In this document: positions 24,676-33,392 of the stretch, one piece after another
How positions within the stretch are numbered: the first letter of the stretch is position 1
Layout of the letters: each line of letters starts with the position of its first letter
Assembly: GCF_026341125.1 (NCBI RefSeq)
Contig: NZ_JAPEOR010000003.1
Coordinates: 1,612,001-1,676,000 of the forward strand
Direction of reading: 5' to 3'
From: Streptomyces sp. NBC_01142
GTDB taxonomy: Bacteria > Actinomycetota > Actinomycetes > Streptomycetales > Streptomycetaceae
DNA: 64,000 nt
The notes under the pieces: generated by a model
Told to the model about the DNA's origin: nothing
Database searches by the model: none
Seen by the model: the letters and a program-made list of their open reading frames with translations, nothing else
Translations under genes and position numbers: made by a program

Positions 24676-26435
24676 ACGGGTTCGGCCGCCCGGAGCAGCC
24701 GCTGGGGCAGGTAAGGGGACTCGACCCGGATGATCCAGCCTCTGCGGCGGGCGTGGCCGGCCAGGGCCAAGGCGTCGAGGTCGATCCTGGCGTCGGGGTC
24801 GTCGGCGCGGTCGGAGACCCGGTAGTAGTCGCGGTGGGCTTCGAGGGCGTCGGCCAGGGCCAGGTTGAAGCTCTCTTCGTCACCCTCCACAAGCTGCGAC
24901 AGCAGGACCGCCGGCGGCGGGAAGAAGCCCCAGTCCCTGGCTTCCTCCACGTCCCGCAGCGCCCGCTGCGTCGCCGGCTGCGGATCCACGCCCCTCAGGT
25001 AGTCGTGGAGGGCCACCCGGTACGACGCGAACGCGCCGCCGTCCTTGGCGGTGAAAGTGGGGCCGGTCAGGACCAGGGGGGCGAGGTCTTCGCGTACGCC
25101 GGTGATCAGGGCGAAGGCAGTGGCGGTCTGCCAGCTGCCCGCGCCCACTTCCTCGCCACGGGAGGCCGGGTAGCCGAGCGTACCGCCGTCGATCGTCACC
25201 CGGGCCTCGGTGCCCGGCTCGGCGAGGGCGATGCGGAACAGGGCCGCACCCAGCTGGGAGGCCAGGCGCAGGTTCGCGAGCTGGGCGTCCGTGATGTCGC
25301 CGGAGTCCGAGGCGCGCCACTTGAAGAGGAGCTCCTGGTAGCGCAGGGCGCTCGCCAGCCGCCATACGGCGAGGGGCTGCCCGTCCACCGGCGAGATGGC
25401 CTCCCTGGTGTACTGGTCGATCAGGGCCTCGCTCTCCGCGTTCACGGTCCTTTCGAGGGCTGGCCGTCCGACCACGAGCGGCCCCGTGGCCAGTGCAGCG
25501 GCCGCATCCGGGCGCCGGTTGCGGCCGAAGCCTTCGACGCGCGGGCCGCGGGTCTCGAAGCCGGTGACCAGGGCGCGCGGAAGGTAGTCGGTGTCGACGG
25601 CTGGTTCCCAGCCCAAGGTCCGGTACGCGAGCGCGGCCAGGGCGAGCGGCAGGAGCGGGAGGAGGCTGCCCGGCGAGGCGCCCGGTCCATGCAACGTGCT
25701 GTACGGCAACAGGAGGGCGGTCAGTTCGGAGTCGAAGCCCACCTGGTCCTCGGCGGCCAGGGCACGCAGGGTCTTGAGCGCCACGCTGTCCGGCCGGTCG
25801 AGGAGGCTTTCGCCCGTATGCTCCTCCCGGCTGCGGATGCGGGTCAGCGCGGCGTCCACGGCGGCGAGCTTCTGCTGGGGGCTCGCAGGGTAGTCCGCGT
25901 CGTCGTCTCCCGTGTCGTCGAGGACCTGTGCCATGAGGCCCTTGATGAGCTCGACGGCGGGCGTTCCGTCCGCGGTCCCGCCGCACTTCTGGCGGGCAAA
26001 GTGGAAGGCCTCGCCGTGCCACTTGGCCTTGTCCGAGAGGATCGCGAGGCAGAACGCGTCGATCCATTCGCCTGGGGTGACGCTCTCCTCGGCGTCGCCC
26101 TCATTCCCGGCGTCGTAACCCATGCCGAAGTTCACATAGTTGAGGGTGATGTGGAAGGAGCAGTGCGGAAAGTACGCCGCGAACGCCACCGCGCCCGCCG
26201 CGGCCTCCGTCGCGTCCTTGAGGGCGGCCTTGGCCTCCGGGATGTCGAGGCCGGGCGTCTCGACGGAGAGGGCGCCCAGGTAGTCGAGAAACTCCTCGGC
26301 GATCGACTGCCACTCATACGTGGCCATCCGGCCGGCCTTCGACATCGACCGGACCTGTCCACCGATCCGGTTCGCGAAGTCCTCGCGTGCCGCCGAAACC
26401 GCTGCCCCGCCCACCTGGTGACGCTCTATCCGCAT
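24672..26435 (-). CDS. Immunity 49 family-like protein
   Basis: A 587-aa protein starting at ATG 26435 with AAGGAG upstream. The N-terminus MRIERHQVGGAAVSAAREDF and the region around FAAYFPHCSFHITLNYV fit the Imm49 family of Streptomyces. A long helical region follows, then an acidic C-terminal domain. Imm49 proteins are predicted immunity proteins to polymorphic toxins, but the large Streptomyces members have no characterised partner. No toxin gene is adjacent; the stop abuts the IS remnant, so the locus may have been trimmed. It is cytosolic, with no signal peptide. Confidence 0.65.
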   Translation of the reverse strand: MRIERHQVGGAAVSAAREDFANRIGGQVRSMSKAGRMATYEWQSIAEEFLDYLGALSVETPGLDIPEAKAALKDATEAAAGAVAFAAYFPHCSFHITLNYVNFGMGYDAGNEGDAEESVTPGEWIDAFCLAILSDKAKWHGEAFHFARQKCGGTADGTPAVELIKGLMAQVLDDTGDDDADYPASPQQKLAAVDAALTRIRSREEHTGESLLDRPDSVALKTLRALAAEDQVGFDSELTALLLPYSTLHGPGASPGSLLPLLPLALAALAYRTLGWEPAVDTDYLPRALVTGFETRGPRVEGFGRNRRPDAAAALATGPLVVGRPALERTVNAESEALIDQYTREAISPVDGQPLAVWRLASALRYQELLFKWRASDSGDITDAQLANLRLASQLGAALFRIALAEPGTEARVTIDGGTLGYPASRGEEVGAGSWQTATAFALITGVREDLAPLVLTGPTFTAKDGGAFASYRVALHDYLRGVDPQPATQRALRDVEEARDWGFFPPPAVLLSQLVEGDEESFNLALADALEAHRDYYRVSDRADDPDARIDLDALALAGHARRRGWIIRVESPYLPQRLLRAAEPV

Positions 26436-26465
26436 TGCGCTGCTCCTTGATCACTTGCCTGGTGG

Positions 26466-26732
26466 TCAGCCTAGGTGCCGGGTCTGACACGCTGCGGGTG
26501 CGGCCGACCGCAGGCCACGAAGGCGGTCATCTACCGGTACGGGCCGAAGCCTCGGCCGCGTAGTGGACCGCGGCCCTCGCGCGGCATCAACCTGCAGGCC
26601 GGCCTGTTGCGCCATTGCCTGTGCCTGGATCTTCATCCCACTGCGCCCGAGCCAGGCGGCGGATACCGCCGCGCCGCCGCCGAACACGGCGCCGATCGCC
26701 GCGCCAAGCAGCGCTGCCCACCCTTGGTCCAT
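26466..26732 (-). CDS. Small membrane protein, possibly truncated
   Basis: ATG 26732 opens 88 codons. The first 35 residues carry one membrane segment (WAALLGAAIGAVFGGGAAV) followed by a charged helix (GRSGMKIQAQAMAQQAGLQV), as in small Streptomyces membrane proteins. The last 40 residues are Arg/Pro-rich and look out of frame, so the 3' part may be decayed. Function is unknown. Confidence 0.5.
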   Translation of the reverse strand: MDQGWAALLGAAIGAVFGGGAAVSAAWLGRSGMKIQAQAMAQQAGLQVDAARGPRSTTRPRLRPVPVDDRLRGLRSAAPAACQTRHLG

Positions 26733-27397
26733 GGTCGCTATCCCTTCAGGTTTGGCGGTCAGAAGCAGGCTAGGAAGTCTCGGGGCATGGCCCGTTGCGG
26801 AAAGCGAGAGCTGGCCGGAAGCGCCAAACGCGCCGGTCTCGGTCACCGCTGCCAGCTCGCCCGGCGACTCGCGGACTTTCTGCGGCAGTTCGACAGTCCT
26901 GTCGGCCCGCGACGGCTAAGCCTGCCGGCGGCGCCGCCGGAAGAGGGTTGCATCCACAGTTGCGTGCACAGTTGTCTGCACAGGGGGATCCAGAGTTGCA
27001 CCGTAGGTACTACCGGAGGTGTGAACCCCCCTTTCGTGATCTTGAGTGTTTTGCCTGGTCAGCCCCTGTGGGCAAGCCCTTTTCGCTCGACGACACCTCT
27101 TTCTCCGCGATAGCCGGAGGAAGAGGCTTTGTGTTCTGACGGCCCGGCGCTGTCTGCTCGCTCTGTCGTCCCTCCCTTTGTCCCTGCTCCGCTTCCCGGC
27201 TCCCGTATAGCGCCGAAGCTCCCGGCCCGCTAGCTCGGACCGCCCACCTCTCGGCTCCGCCCGTCCGCCGGGCACAGCTCGCCAGCGCGCGGCGAGCCGA
27301 GCGGCAAAACGGACACGCTCGCAGCGCTCGCCTGTCACACTGGATGCGCCACCGCCGCCTCCCTCGTCGGCGGGGCTCTTACGTGTCCGGCGGCCGC
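26733..27397. other. Intergenic region with short direct repeats
   Basis: No convincing gene. At 26945-26998 there are four near-repeats of CCACAGTTGC/TGCACAGTTG spaced 12-15 bp apart, followed by a single GGGCAAGCCC (27070-27079) that matches the repeat array at 29937-30104. The region immediately precedes the transfer cluster and may hold regulatory or replication-related sites. Confidence 0.4.
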
Positions 27398-27709
27398 TCA
27401 CCGGCGCTGCCAGCAGAATGCGAAACGGCCCCGCCGGTAGGCGGGGCCGTTTCGGTGCGGCGTCATGTCAGCGTGCTCGGCGTCAAGGTCGGCCAGCTCG
27501 CTGTCCAGTGCGCTCAGGGTGACCGGGTCGGTCGCGCGGTCGTGGGCCGTGCGCATGGTGGTGGTTCGTCCAGGTTGCGCAACAGGTCGTACAGAGAAGC
27601 GGGGGCGGGAGGACGCCCCCTCGGTCGCGCCGGCCAGGATGAGGGTGGAGCAGAGGCGGCTGGAGACGGCGGTCCAGGGGGCGCTCCAGCAGAACGTCAC
27701 GGTGCTCAT
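27398..27709 (-). CDS. Uncertain small ORF upstream of the transfer cluster
   Basis: The minus frame from about 27709 contains a plausible protein segment near its end (RTAHDRATDPVTLSALDSEL then DLDAEHADM), but a strong hairpin lies inside its last codons and neighbouring frames also look coding (the plus strand has RRLETAVQGALQQNVTVLIP around 27655-27715). Either this is a decayed gene or the real frame is shifted. Low confidence. Confidence 0.3.
   Translation of the reverse strand: MSTVTFCWSAPWTAVSSRLCSTLILAGATEGASSRPRFSVRPVAQPGRTTTMRTAHDRATDPVTLSALDSELADLDAEHADMTPHRNGPAYRRGRFAFCWQRR
27421..27454. terminator. Perfect 15-bp hairpin
   Basis: CGAAACGGCCCCGCC and GGCGGGGCCGTTTCG pair perfectly around GGTA. 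This is the strongest terminator-like structure in the region and separates the upstream region from the transfer cluster. Confidence 0.8.
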
Positions 27710-27815
27710 TCCTCCTGACCACCCTGCCCGGCCCCGCCGCCCGCCGGACCGGGCACTCTGGCCGCATGAGCGGGTGGTGGTCACGGACTTTTACGCGGTC
27801 AAAACCGACCGCCCC

Positions 27816-27849
27816 GATGTGGTTGGTGCTCGGGAGCACCAACCACATC
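27816..27849. promoter_or_regulatory. 16-bp perfect inverted repeat, candidate operator or cruciform
   Basis: GATGTGGTTGGTGCTC and its exact complement are separated by only two bases. The loop is too short for an efficient terminator, which suggests a dimeric regulator site. It lies 155 bp upstream of the first gene of the transfer cluster. Confidence 0.6.
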
Positions 27850-28004
27850 CCAGTGTGTGCCGTTGCCACCCGGCTGATCCACCCCACCTGGTGATCACTA
27901 TTCGCTGACGGTCCACGACGAACTTCGTCGAACGAGTGGTACGGGTGATCCATCGTGAGAGTGTGAACAAGATGATGCAGATGCAGATGCAGGAGGGGCG
28001 AGGC

Positions 28005-29675
28005 ATGACCAACGGCACTACGCCAGTTGTCCTTACCCGAACGCACCGGATCCTCATCGGCGTAGTTGTCGCAGGCGCGGTGATCATCGCCGCGATCGGT
28101 TTCGCCGGGTCGTACGCGGCTGTCCGCGAGCTCGCCGTCCAGAAGGGCTTCGGCGGCTTTTCCCTCGTCTTCCCCATCGGCATCGACGCCGGCATCTGTG
28201 TCCTGCTGGCGCTCGACCTTCTGCTGACCTGGCTGCGCATCCCGTTCCCGCTGCTGCGGCAGACGGCCTGGCTGCTGACCGCGGCCACGATTGCGTTCAA
28301 CGGCGCGGCGTCCTGGCCTGACCCGCTGGGTGTCGGCATGCATGCCGTCATCCCGGTCCTGTTCGTCGTCTCGGTCGAGGCGGCACGGCATGCGGTGGGC
28401 CGGATCGCCGACATCACCGCCGACAAGCACATGGAAGGCGTGCGGATCACCCGCTGGCTGCTCTCGCCGCTGCCCACGTTCCTCCTGTGGCGGCGGATGA
28501 AGTTGTGGGAGATCCGGTCGTACGAGGAAGCGGTCCGCCTCGAGCAGCATCGGCTCGTCTACGAGGCCCAGCTGCAGGCCCGCTTCGGGCGTCGCTGGCG
28601 GCGCAAGGCGCCGGTCGAGTCACTGATGCCGCTGCGTCTGGCGAAGTACGGCGTACCGCTCGCCGAGACCGCACCGCACGTCCTGAAGGAAGCCGGCATC
28701 GTCCTGAGCGCCGTGACGGACCGCGCTGACGGCCAGGTCTCTGGCGGGCAGCAGGGCGGTGAGCACGAGCGGGCGCTGGAGGGCGGCGAGATCTCGGCCG
28801 TCGGCCACGCCGAAGAGGTGCGCACCGCGGAGCCTTCCCTTCGCGACTCCGTCCCGGAGCGCGAGCATCAGGACGTCCCGGCGGTCGATTACGCCGACGC
28901 CTGCCGCGCCTACATCGAGCAGCACGGCGCCTTCCCCGACGCCGGTCAACTCGCTGCCTTCCTTGCCCAGTACGGGGTGACCGATCCGGCGACCGGCGGC
29001 CTGCTCGCCGAGGCGCAGCTGGAGCCGGTACTGGCCGAGCTCCAGCAGTGGATGGTCGAGCCGGAGACCGATGATCAGCCGGCCGGACAGGCCCCCGCCG
29101 TCGTGACCGATGCGGCCGGTGACCGAGGCGTCAGCCCCGTGACCGACACCGTCCGTCAGACCGCCGCCGAGGCGCATCCGTTCTTCGGCTCGGCCGCGCC
29201 GGCAGCGGGGGAGTCACCCAAATTTGGGTGGTCCGGAGATCCGGAGCCGTACGCGGCCGAGCAGGTGCCGGTTCCGGTGGCAACCGCATCGGCGGCAGGC
29301 GACCGTATGCCCGGCGGGGGAGTGCCGCAGCAGACTTCTCTCGATGTCCCCACGGGTGTGGCTGCAGAGGCAGCCGCGGGCGAGCCGGCCGCATGGGAGG
29401 CCACGGTCACCGACACGGGAGCGGCTACGGCGCGACTGCCTGAGCAGCAGACCCAGGAGCCCGATCTGGACCCCGTGCAGCAGCAGATCGTCACCGTGGC
29501 CGGGTGGCTGGCCGAGGCCGAGGACGCCGGCCAGAAGGTCTCCGGAGCGGAGGTCGCCCGCCGTCTCGGGCTGTCCCCGAAGACCGGCCAGCGGCGGGTC
29601 AACGCTGCGGCCGAGCACCTGGAGGAGCAGCGTCGGCAGCAGGGCCGCGCACATCTCCGGTCGGTCAACCGCTGA
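28005..29675 (+). CDS. DUF2637 membrane protein with C-terminal HTH (Spd-like)
   Basis: A 556-aa protein. ATG 28005 follows GCAGGAGGGG; an in-frame GTG at 27936 is less likely. Residues 15-140 hold four membrane segments typical of DUF2637 (VVVAGAVIIAAIGFAGSYAA, FPIGIDAGICVLLALDLLLT, the LLTAATIAFNGAAS region and HAVIPVLFVVSVEAARHAVG). A long acidic, repetitive middle region follows, and the end is a helix-turn-helix (KVSGAEVARRLGLSPKTGQR). Such proteins are encoded at the head of Streptomyces plasmid transfer regions and are linked to intramycelial spread. The 3' part carries several TGACCGAT motifs. Confidence 0.82.
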   Translation: MTNGTTPVVLTRTHRILIGVVVAGAVIIAAIGFAGSYAAVRELAVQKGFGGFSLVFPIGIDAGICVLLALDLLLTWLRIPFPLLRQTAWLLTAATIAFNGAASWPDPLGVGMHAVIPVLFVVSVEAARHAVGRIADITADKHMEGVRITRWLLSPLPTFLLWRRMKLWEIRSYEEAVRLEQHRLVYEAQLQARFGRRWRRKAPVESLMPLRLAKYGVPLAETAPHVLKEAGIVLSAVTDRADGQVSGGQQGGEHERALEGGEISAVGHAEEVRTAEPSLRDSVPEREHQDVPAVDYADACRAYIEQHGAFPDAGQLAAFLAQYGVTDPATGGLLAEAQLEPVLAELQQWMVEPETDDQPAGQAPAVVTDAAGDRGVSPVTDTVRQTAAEAHPFFGSAAPAAGESPKFGWSGDPEPYAAEQVPVPVATASAAGDRMPGGGVPQQTSLDVPTGVAAEAAAGEPAAWEATVTDTGAATARLPEQQTQEPDLDPVQQQIVTVAGWLAEAEDAGQKVSGAEVARRLGLSPKTGQRRVNAAAEHLEEQRRQQGRAHLRSVNR

Positions 29676-30550
29676 CCGACCCGCCCCGCGAGTGGCCGAT
29701 GACCGAGCCCGGTCATCTTCTTGTCCGGCCCCGTCGGTCACGACCGATTCCACGGTCGTGATACCAGTGACCGACGCCGGTGACCGATGGCTCCGTGACC
29801 GATCCCTGCGCCGGTATCCGATGACCGATCCGGTCCCCATCGGCCATCGGTCCTGACCGATCCAGCGCTCACCGGTCACCCCTGCGGCGTGACCGATCGA
29901 CCACCGGGGGCGCTGCTCCCAGCCCGCCCGGAACCAGGCTTGCCCACCCTCCCAGGAGGCTTGCCCAGGGTTGCTTCGACCGGTCACCGGGGCTTGCCCA
30001 GAACACCGGGAGGCTTGCCCAATCGGTCACTGGCGGCTTGCCCAGCAAATAGGCAAGCCTCTCACCTGCTCTTTTAGGGAGTTGGGCAAGCCTTCGGGCA
30101 AGCCCCGATGAGGAGAGTTCACGGCACGACATCCGAAAGGAGATGTGCCGTGCTCACCCTGTCGCAGCCCGCCCGCATCGCCGGCGGAATCTTTGACCGC
30201 CTGGACGCCGAGTGGGCAGTCCTGTGCGCGGACACTGCCGTCCAGGCCGTGGTGACCGATTGGCTGATGGCCGATCACCTGGCCGACGACGTCGCGGCCG
30301 TGACCGATTCCTGGGTGCGCAACCTCGGCCCCGTGCAGCTGCTCGCCACCCTTCGGCCGCGCGACGGCGTCGTGACCGATGAGCTGACCGACGCCGTACT
30401 GCGCGCCCTGCTGCACCGCGCGGCTGGCCGTGACCGATCTGCCACGCTCGCCGCCCGCATCATCGTCCAGGCGATGATCCCCGGCGCGGTCCGCATGACC
30501 CGCGGCCAGGTCCGTCCCTTCGGCGGCCGCACTTTCGACGACATCGGTCA
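28978..30550. repeat. Thirteen copies of octamer TGACCGAT
   Basis: Exact copies start at 28978, 29104, 29781, 29796, 29822, 29854, 29890, 30253, 30301, 30373 and 30431. Inverted copies are at 30022 and 30543. They occur both between genes and inside two genes, in more than one reading frame. Many one-base variants (TGACCGAC, TGACCGAG) also lie here. This is far above chance and looks like a DNA-level recognition sequence array, possibly of the kind bound by the Streptomyces translocase TraB. Confidence 0.75.
29937..30104. repeat. Array of GGCTTGCCC(A) repeats
   Basis: Five direct copies of GGCTTGCCCA start at 29937, 29958, 29991, 30012 and 30035. They are followed by three inverted copies, the first partial (30052, 30083 and 30096). 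The spacing of 21-33 bp is roughly two to three helical turns. The array ends 46 bp before the next start codon and would suit cooperative binding of a repressor or initiator. Confidence 0.75.
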
Positions 30551-31049
30551 CATGAGTGTCGCTGCCCTCTACGTCGTCGCACGCTCCGGTCGCATCCACA
30601 CCCGGCCCGGCCGGCCCGCCGCCAACCTCGCCCTGGACGCCCTGCGCCGGGTGTGCCGCGAGCTCGCCGCCGACCGGGAGGTCCTCGGCGAAGACCTGGC
30701 CCTCGCCGAGGACCTGGCCGACACCGAGCCGGGACCGGCCGAGAGCACCCACGTCTGGTCGGTGCGCACCGCCGCGGCCGCCGCCGGCCTCACCCCGGCC
30801 GGACCAGCCAGTGAAGCGGAGGCGAGCCGCGCCCGCCTCGAACTGCTCGAGCTGGTCCTGGACGCGATGGAGGCCGGCACCCTCTCGCCCGCCGACGGCC
30901 GGGCCATTGCCTGGCACTACACCACCGCCCCCGTCCCGGACACCGAGGCCGCCTCCCGCTCCGGCGCGACCGCCGGCGCGTGGCAGCGCCGGCGCTCACG
31001 CGCCGTGGACCGCCTGAAGTCCTCGCTCCAGCTGAGGCCTGCGGCATGA
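30150..31049 (+). CDS. Sigma-factor-like putative regulator of the transfer cluster
   Basis: A 299-aa protein. GTG 30150 follows AAAGGAG. Most of the protein is helical and unrecognised, but the C-terminal 60 residues (LSPADGRAIAWHYTTAPVPD, then GATAGAWQRRRSRAVDRLK) look like sigma-70 region 4 or a related winged-helix end. An N-terminal region around residues 105-150 (ARIIVQAMIPGAVRMTRGQV) may match region 2 only loosely. It follows the GGCTTGCCC array and four TGACCGAT copies lie within the gene. It may be the regulator of this cluster. Confidence 0.6.
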   Translation: MLTLSQPARIAGGIFDRLDAEWAVLCADTAVQAVVTDWLMADHLADDVAAVTDSWVRNLGPVQLLATLRPRDGVVTDELTDAVLRALLHRAAGRDRSATLAARIIVQAMIPGAVRMTRGQVRPFGGRTFDDIGHMSVAALYVVARSGRIHTRPGRPAANLALDALRRVCRELAADREVLGEDLALAEDLADTEPGPAESTHVWSVRTAAAAAGLTPAGPASEAEASRARLELLELVLDAMEAGTLSPADGRAIAWHYTTAPVPDTEAASRSGATAGAWQRRRSRAVDRLKSSLQLRPAA

Positions 31050-31103
31050 CCCCGATTTTCTCCCCCGGCCACCGTCCGCTCGCTCCGACTGTAGGAGACC
31101 CGC

Positions 31104-31370
31104 ATGCCCGCCACCGCCAAGGCGCCCCTGGATGCCGACGAAGAGCGCGTCACCCGCGCCCAGCGTCTGCTGATCCAGCTGGGCGCCGCACTGGTGCACC
31201 GACCCTTCGACACCACCACCCACGACCGGCTCCGGACCTTCCTCACCGACGACGCCAAGGACGTCCTTGCCTCCCTGGAGATCCTGGAGCAGCGCCCCGA
31301 GACCGAACTGCGCCAGCGGATCGGCGAGCTGGCCGGACACTGCCTCTTCCCCGCTGAGGGTGCGGCATGA
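31104..31370 (+). CDS. Small hypothetical protein of transfer cluster
   Basis: An 88-aa helical protein (RVTRAQRLLIQLGAALVHRP, then TFLTDDAKDVLASLEILEQR). ATG 31104 follows GTAGGAG. Its stop overlaps the next start (ATGA), so it is produced with the TcpC-like protein. No domain is recognised. Confidence 0.7.
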   Translation: MPATAKAPLDADEERVTRAQRLLIQLGAALVHRPFDTTTHDRLRTFLTDDAKDVLASLEILEQRPETELRQRIGELAGHCLFPAEGAA

Positions 31371-32476
31371 AATCTGTGCTGACGCGCCGCCCTGCCAAGG
31401 CCGCGGCCACCGCACCGGCCAAAGCCGAGCCGCAGGACTGGGCCATCGACGAAGGCCCCCGGGATGTCGGCGGCTGGTCGACCGGCGCCCAGGCGAACAC
31501 CTCCACGATGATCCGCTGGACAGTCTGGGGGCTGCTCGTCCTGGGACCGCTGCTCGGCGCGGCCGCGTACCTGTCGGTGCCGGCCCAGGCCGGACCATCG
31601 AAGCCGAAGGCGGCGCCCGCCGCACCGGCCGCCGTCGGCGCCCAGGGCGCCGGCGGCTTCGCCCAGCTCTTCGTCGCCGCCTACATTGCCGCGGGGGAGG
31701 GCGACCAGGCCAAGCTCGCCGCCTACTACCCGGCCGCCACCAGCCTCCGCCTCGAAGGGGCTTCGGGCCGGCGTACCGGCGAGCAGCTCACCGTCGTACG
31801 GCTGCGCCAGGCCGACCACGGCCTCTGGTCGGTGACGGTGGCCGCCCGCATCACCGAAGCCGAGCCCACCGCCAAGCCCTCGGACAACGACCGCCGCGAC
31901 GCCAAGGCCGACGCCAAGAAAGCTGCTGCCGAGGCCGTCCACTACTTCCAGGTCCCGGTCGCCACCGCTCCCGCCGCAGGCGGGGCGAACGGTTACGTGG
32001 CTCTGGCCATGCCGGCCGAAGTTGCCTCCCCCGAGCGGATCGAGGCGCCGGAGCTGGTCTACGGACCGCTGCGGCCGGCCCTTCCCACCGACCCGCGGAC
32101 CCAGGCCGTCACCGAGTTCCTGACCGCCTATCTCACCCGCGCCGGCGCCGGTGAGCTCGACCGCTACCTCGCGCCCGGAACCAAGCTCGCCGCCATCACC
32201 CCCGCGCCCTACACCGGCATCGCCGTCGACCAGCTCGCCATAGAGGGCGAGAAGAGCTCCGAGCCCGTGACCACAGTGTCCGGCGACGGCACCACGCTGC
32301 GGCTGCTGGTCGCCCTGCGCGCCACGGGACACGACGAGGTCCGCGTCCCGCTCACCTACGCCCTGACCCTCAAGGCCCGCGCCGGCCGCTGGGAGATCGC
32401 CTCCCTGGACGGGGCTCCGGCTCCTGCGCCCGTCCGTCCGGCTGCCCCCTCTGCCAGCCCCACCCCCACGCCCTGA
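31367..32476 (+). CDS. TcpC-like conjugal transfer protein (VirB8-type)
   Basis: A 369-aa protein with a cytoplasmic N-terminus of about 48 residues, one membrane segment (WTVWGLLVLGPLLGAAAYLS) and two extracytoplasmic NTF2-like repeats (FAQLFVAAYIAAGEGDQAKL at about 105 and VTEFLTAYLTRAGAGELDRY at about 245). This is the layout of TcpC, the VirB8 counterpart of Gram-positive type IV systems. The Pro-rich end (APVRPAAPSASPTPTP) is a linker-like tail. It is probably an assembly factor of the transfer channel. Confidence 0.82.
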   Translation: MKSVLTRRPAKAAATAPAKAEPQDWAIDEGPRDVGGWSTGAQANTSTMIRWTVWGLLVLGPLLGAAAYLSVPAQAGPSKPKAAPAAPAAVGAQGAGGFAQLFVAAYIAAGEGDQAKLAAYYPAATSLRLEGASGRRTGEQLTVVRLRQADHGLWSVTVAARITEAEPTAKPSDNDRRDAKADAKKAAAEAVHYFQVPVATAPAAGGANGYVALAMPAEVASPERIEAPELVYGPLRPALPTDPRTQAVTEFLTAYLTRAGAGELDRYLAPGTKLAAITPAPYTGIAVDQLAIEGEKSSEPVTTVSGDGTTLRLLVALRATGHDEVRVPLTYALTLKARAGRWEIASLDGAPAPAPVRPAAPSASPTPTP

Positions 32477-32490
32477 CAAGGAGAGTCGTC

Positions 32491-32784
32491 ATGCACGAAA
32501 TCACGCTCGCTGCCGGCTGGATCACCACCGGAACCGGCCTCGGTAACGACATCAAGGACCTCATCTTCAACGTCGCCATCCCTGTGCTGTGCGGGTTGTT
32601 CGTCGTCGTTGTCGGCTGGAAGACGAAGGCGCCCGGCCCGACGATCATGGCCGTCATCTTCGCCGCGATCGTCTGGGGCGGCTCGGCGAACATGGACACC
32701 CTCAAGGACAAGACGACCGAGGACATCAACCAGTACGACGACGGCGGCGCCGGCCAGCAGCTGTGGAACCAGGGTGACCAGTGA
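32491..32784 (+). CDS. Small membrane protein of transfer channel (TcpD-like)
   Basis: A 97-aa protein with two hydrophobic segments (LIFNVAIPVLCGLFVVVVGW and TIMAVIFAAIVWGGSA) and a short acidic C-terminus. GGAGAG precedes ATG 32491. Size, topology and position between TcpC- and TcpE-like genes match TcpD/VirB2-type components of Gram-positive type IV systems. The stop overlaps the next start. Confidence 0.75.
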   Translation: MHEITLAAGWITTGTGLGNDIKDLIFNVAIPVLCGLFVVVVGWKTKAPGPTIMAVIFAAIVWGGSANMDTLKDKTTEDINQYDDGGAGQQLWNQGDQ

Positions 32785-33392
32785 CCGCTGTCCTGGTCGA
32801 GCCGGCTGAGAGCGAAGACGAGCTGATCGGACGCTGCTACACCAAGGCCCGCCGCACTCCGCTGGTCGTCGGGTCCGTTCCGGGAGGCGGCGGCCGCAGC
32901 CTGCGCCTCCCGGGCGGCCCGTACACGCTCACCCAGCTCGCCGCGATCGTCGCCACGTTCGTCGTGCTGATCCTGTCCCGGCCTCTGTGGGGCGGGCGCG
33001 GGCTGATGGACGTGGTGGTGTTGCTCGGCTGCCCGTTCGGCGTTGCCTTCCTGCTGCGGCACCTGCACATCGACGGCCGCAACCCGGCGGCAGCCGCGGC
33101 CAGCGTTGCGGTGATGATGACCGGCCCGCGCTGGGGCCGCCTTCACGGCCGGCCGTTCCGGCCGGCCCGCCCCGCCCGCGGTGCGACCCGCATCACCGTC
33201 GCCGCTGCCGACGCCGCAGAGCCGTCCGCCGCTTCGGCTGCCCCGGCACGCACTGCGCCGACCCGGGCCGCGCGCCGGCCCATACCGGCAGCACCCGCAT
33301 CCTCCGCAGCTGCCAACTCCCCTGTGGCGTCCGGCGTGCAGGCCCTGCTCGCCCGCCGCTCTGCATCCGCTCGAGATGACCTGGAGGAATGA
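32781..33392 (+). CDS. TcpE-like membrane protein (VirB3-type)
   Basis: A 203-aa protein starting at GTG 32781. RCYTKARRTPLVVG and a pair of membrane segments (TLTQLAAIVATFVVLILSRP and MDVVVLLGCPFGVAFLLRHL) precede a long Ala/Pro/Arg-rich cytoplasmic tail. This order is typical of TcpE proteins, which bridge the VirB4 ATPase and the channel. It overlaps virB4 by 4 nt (ATGA). Confidence 0.78.
   Translation: MTAVLVEPAESEDELIGRCYTKARRTPLVVGSVPGGGGRSLRLPGGPYTLTQLAAIVATFVVLILSRPLWGGRGLMDVVVLLGCPFGVAFLLRHLHIDGRNPAAAAASVAVMMTGPRWGRLHGRPFRPARPARGATRITVAAADAAEPSAASAAPARTAPTRAARRPIPAAPASSAAANSPVASGVQALLARRSASARDDLEE

Noticed and set aside
26945..26998. DnaA-box-like repeats as a replication origin
   Set aside because: The repeats match the Streptomyces DnaA box poorly, are few, and no replication gene adjoins them.
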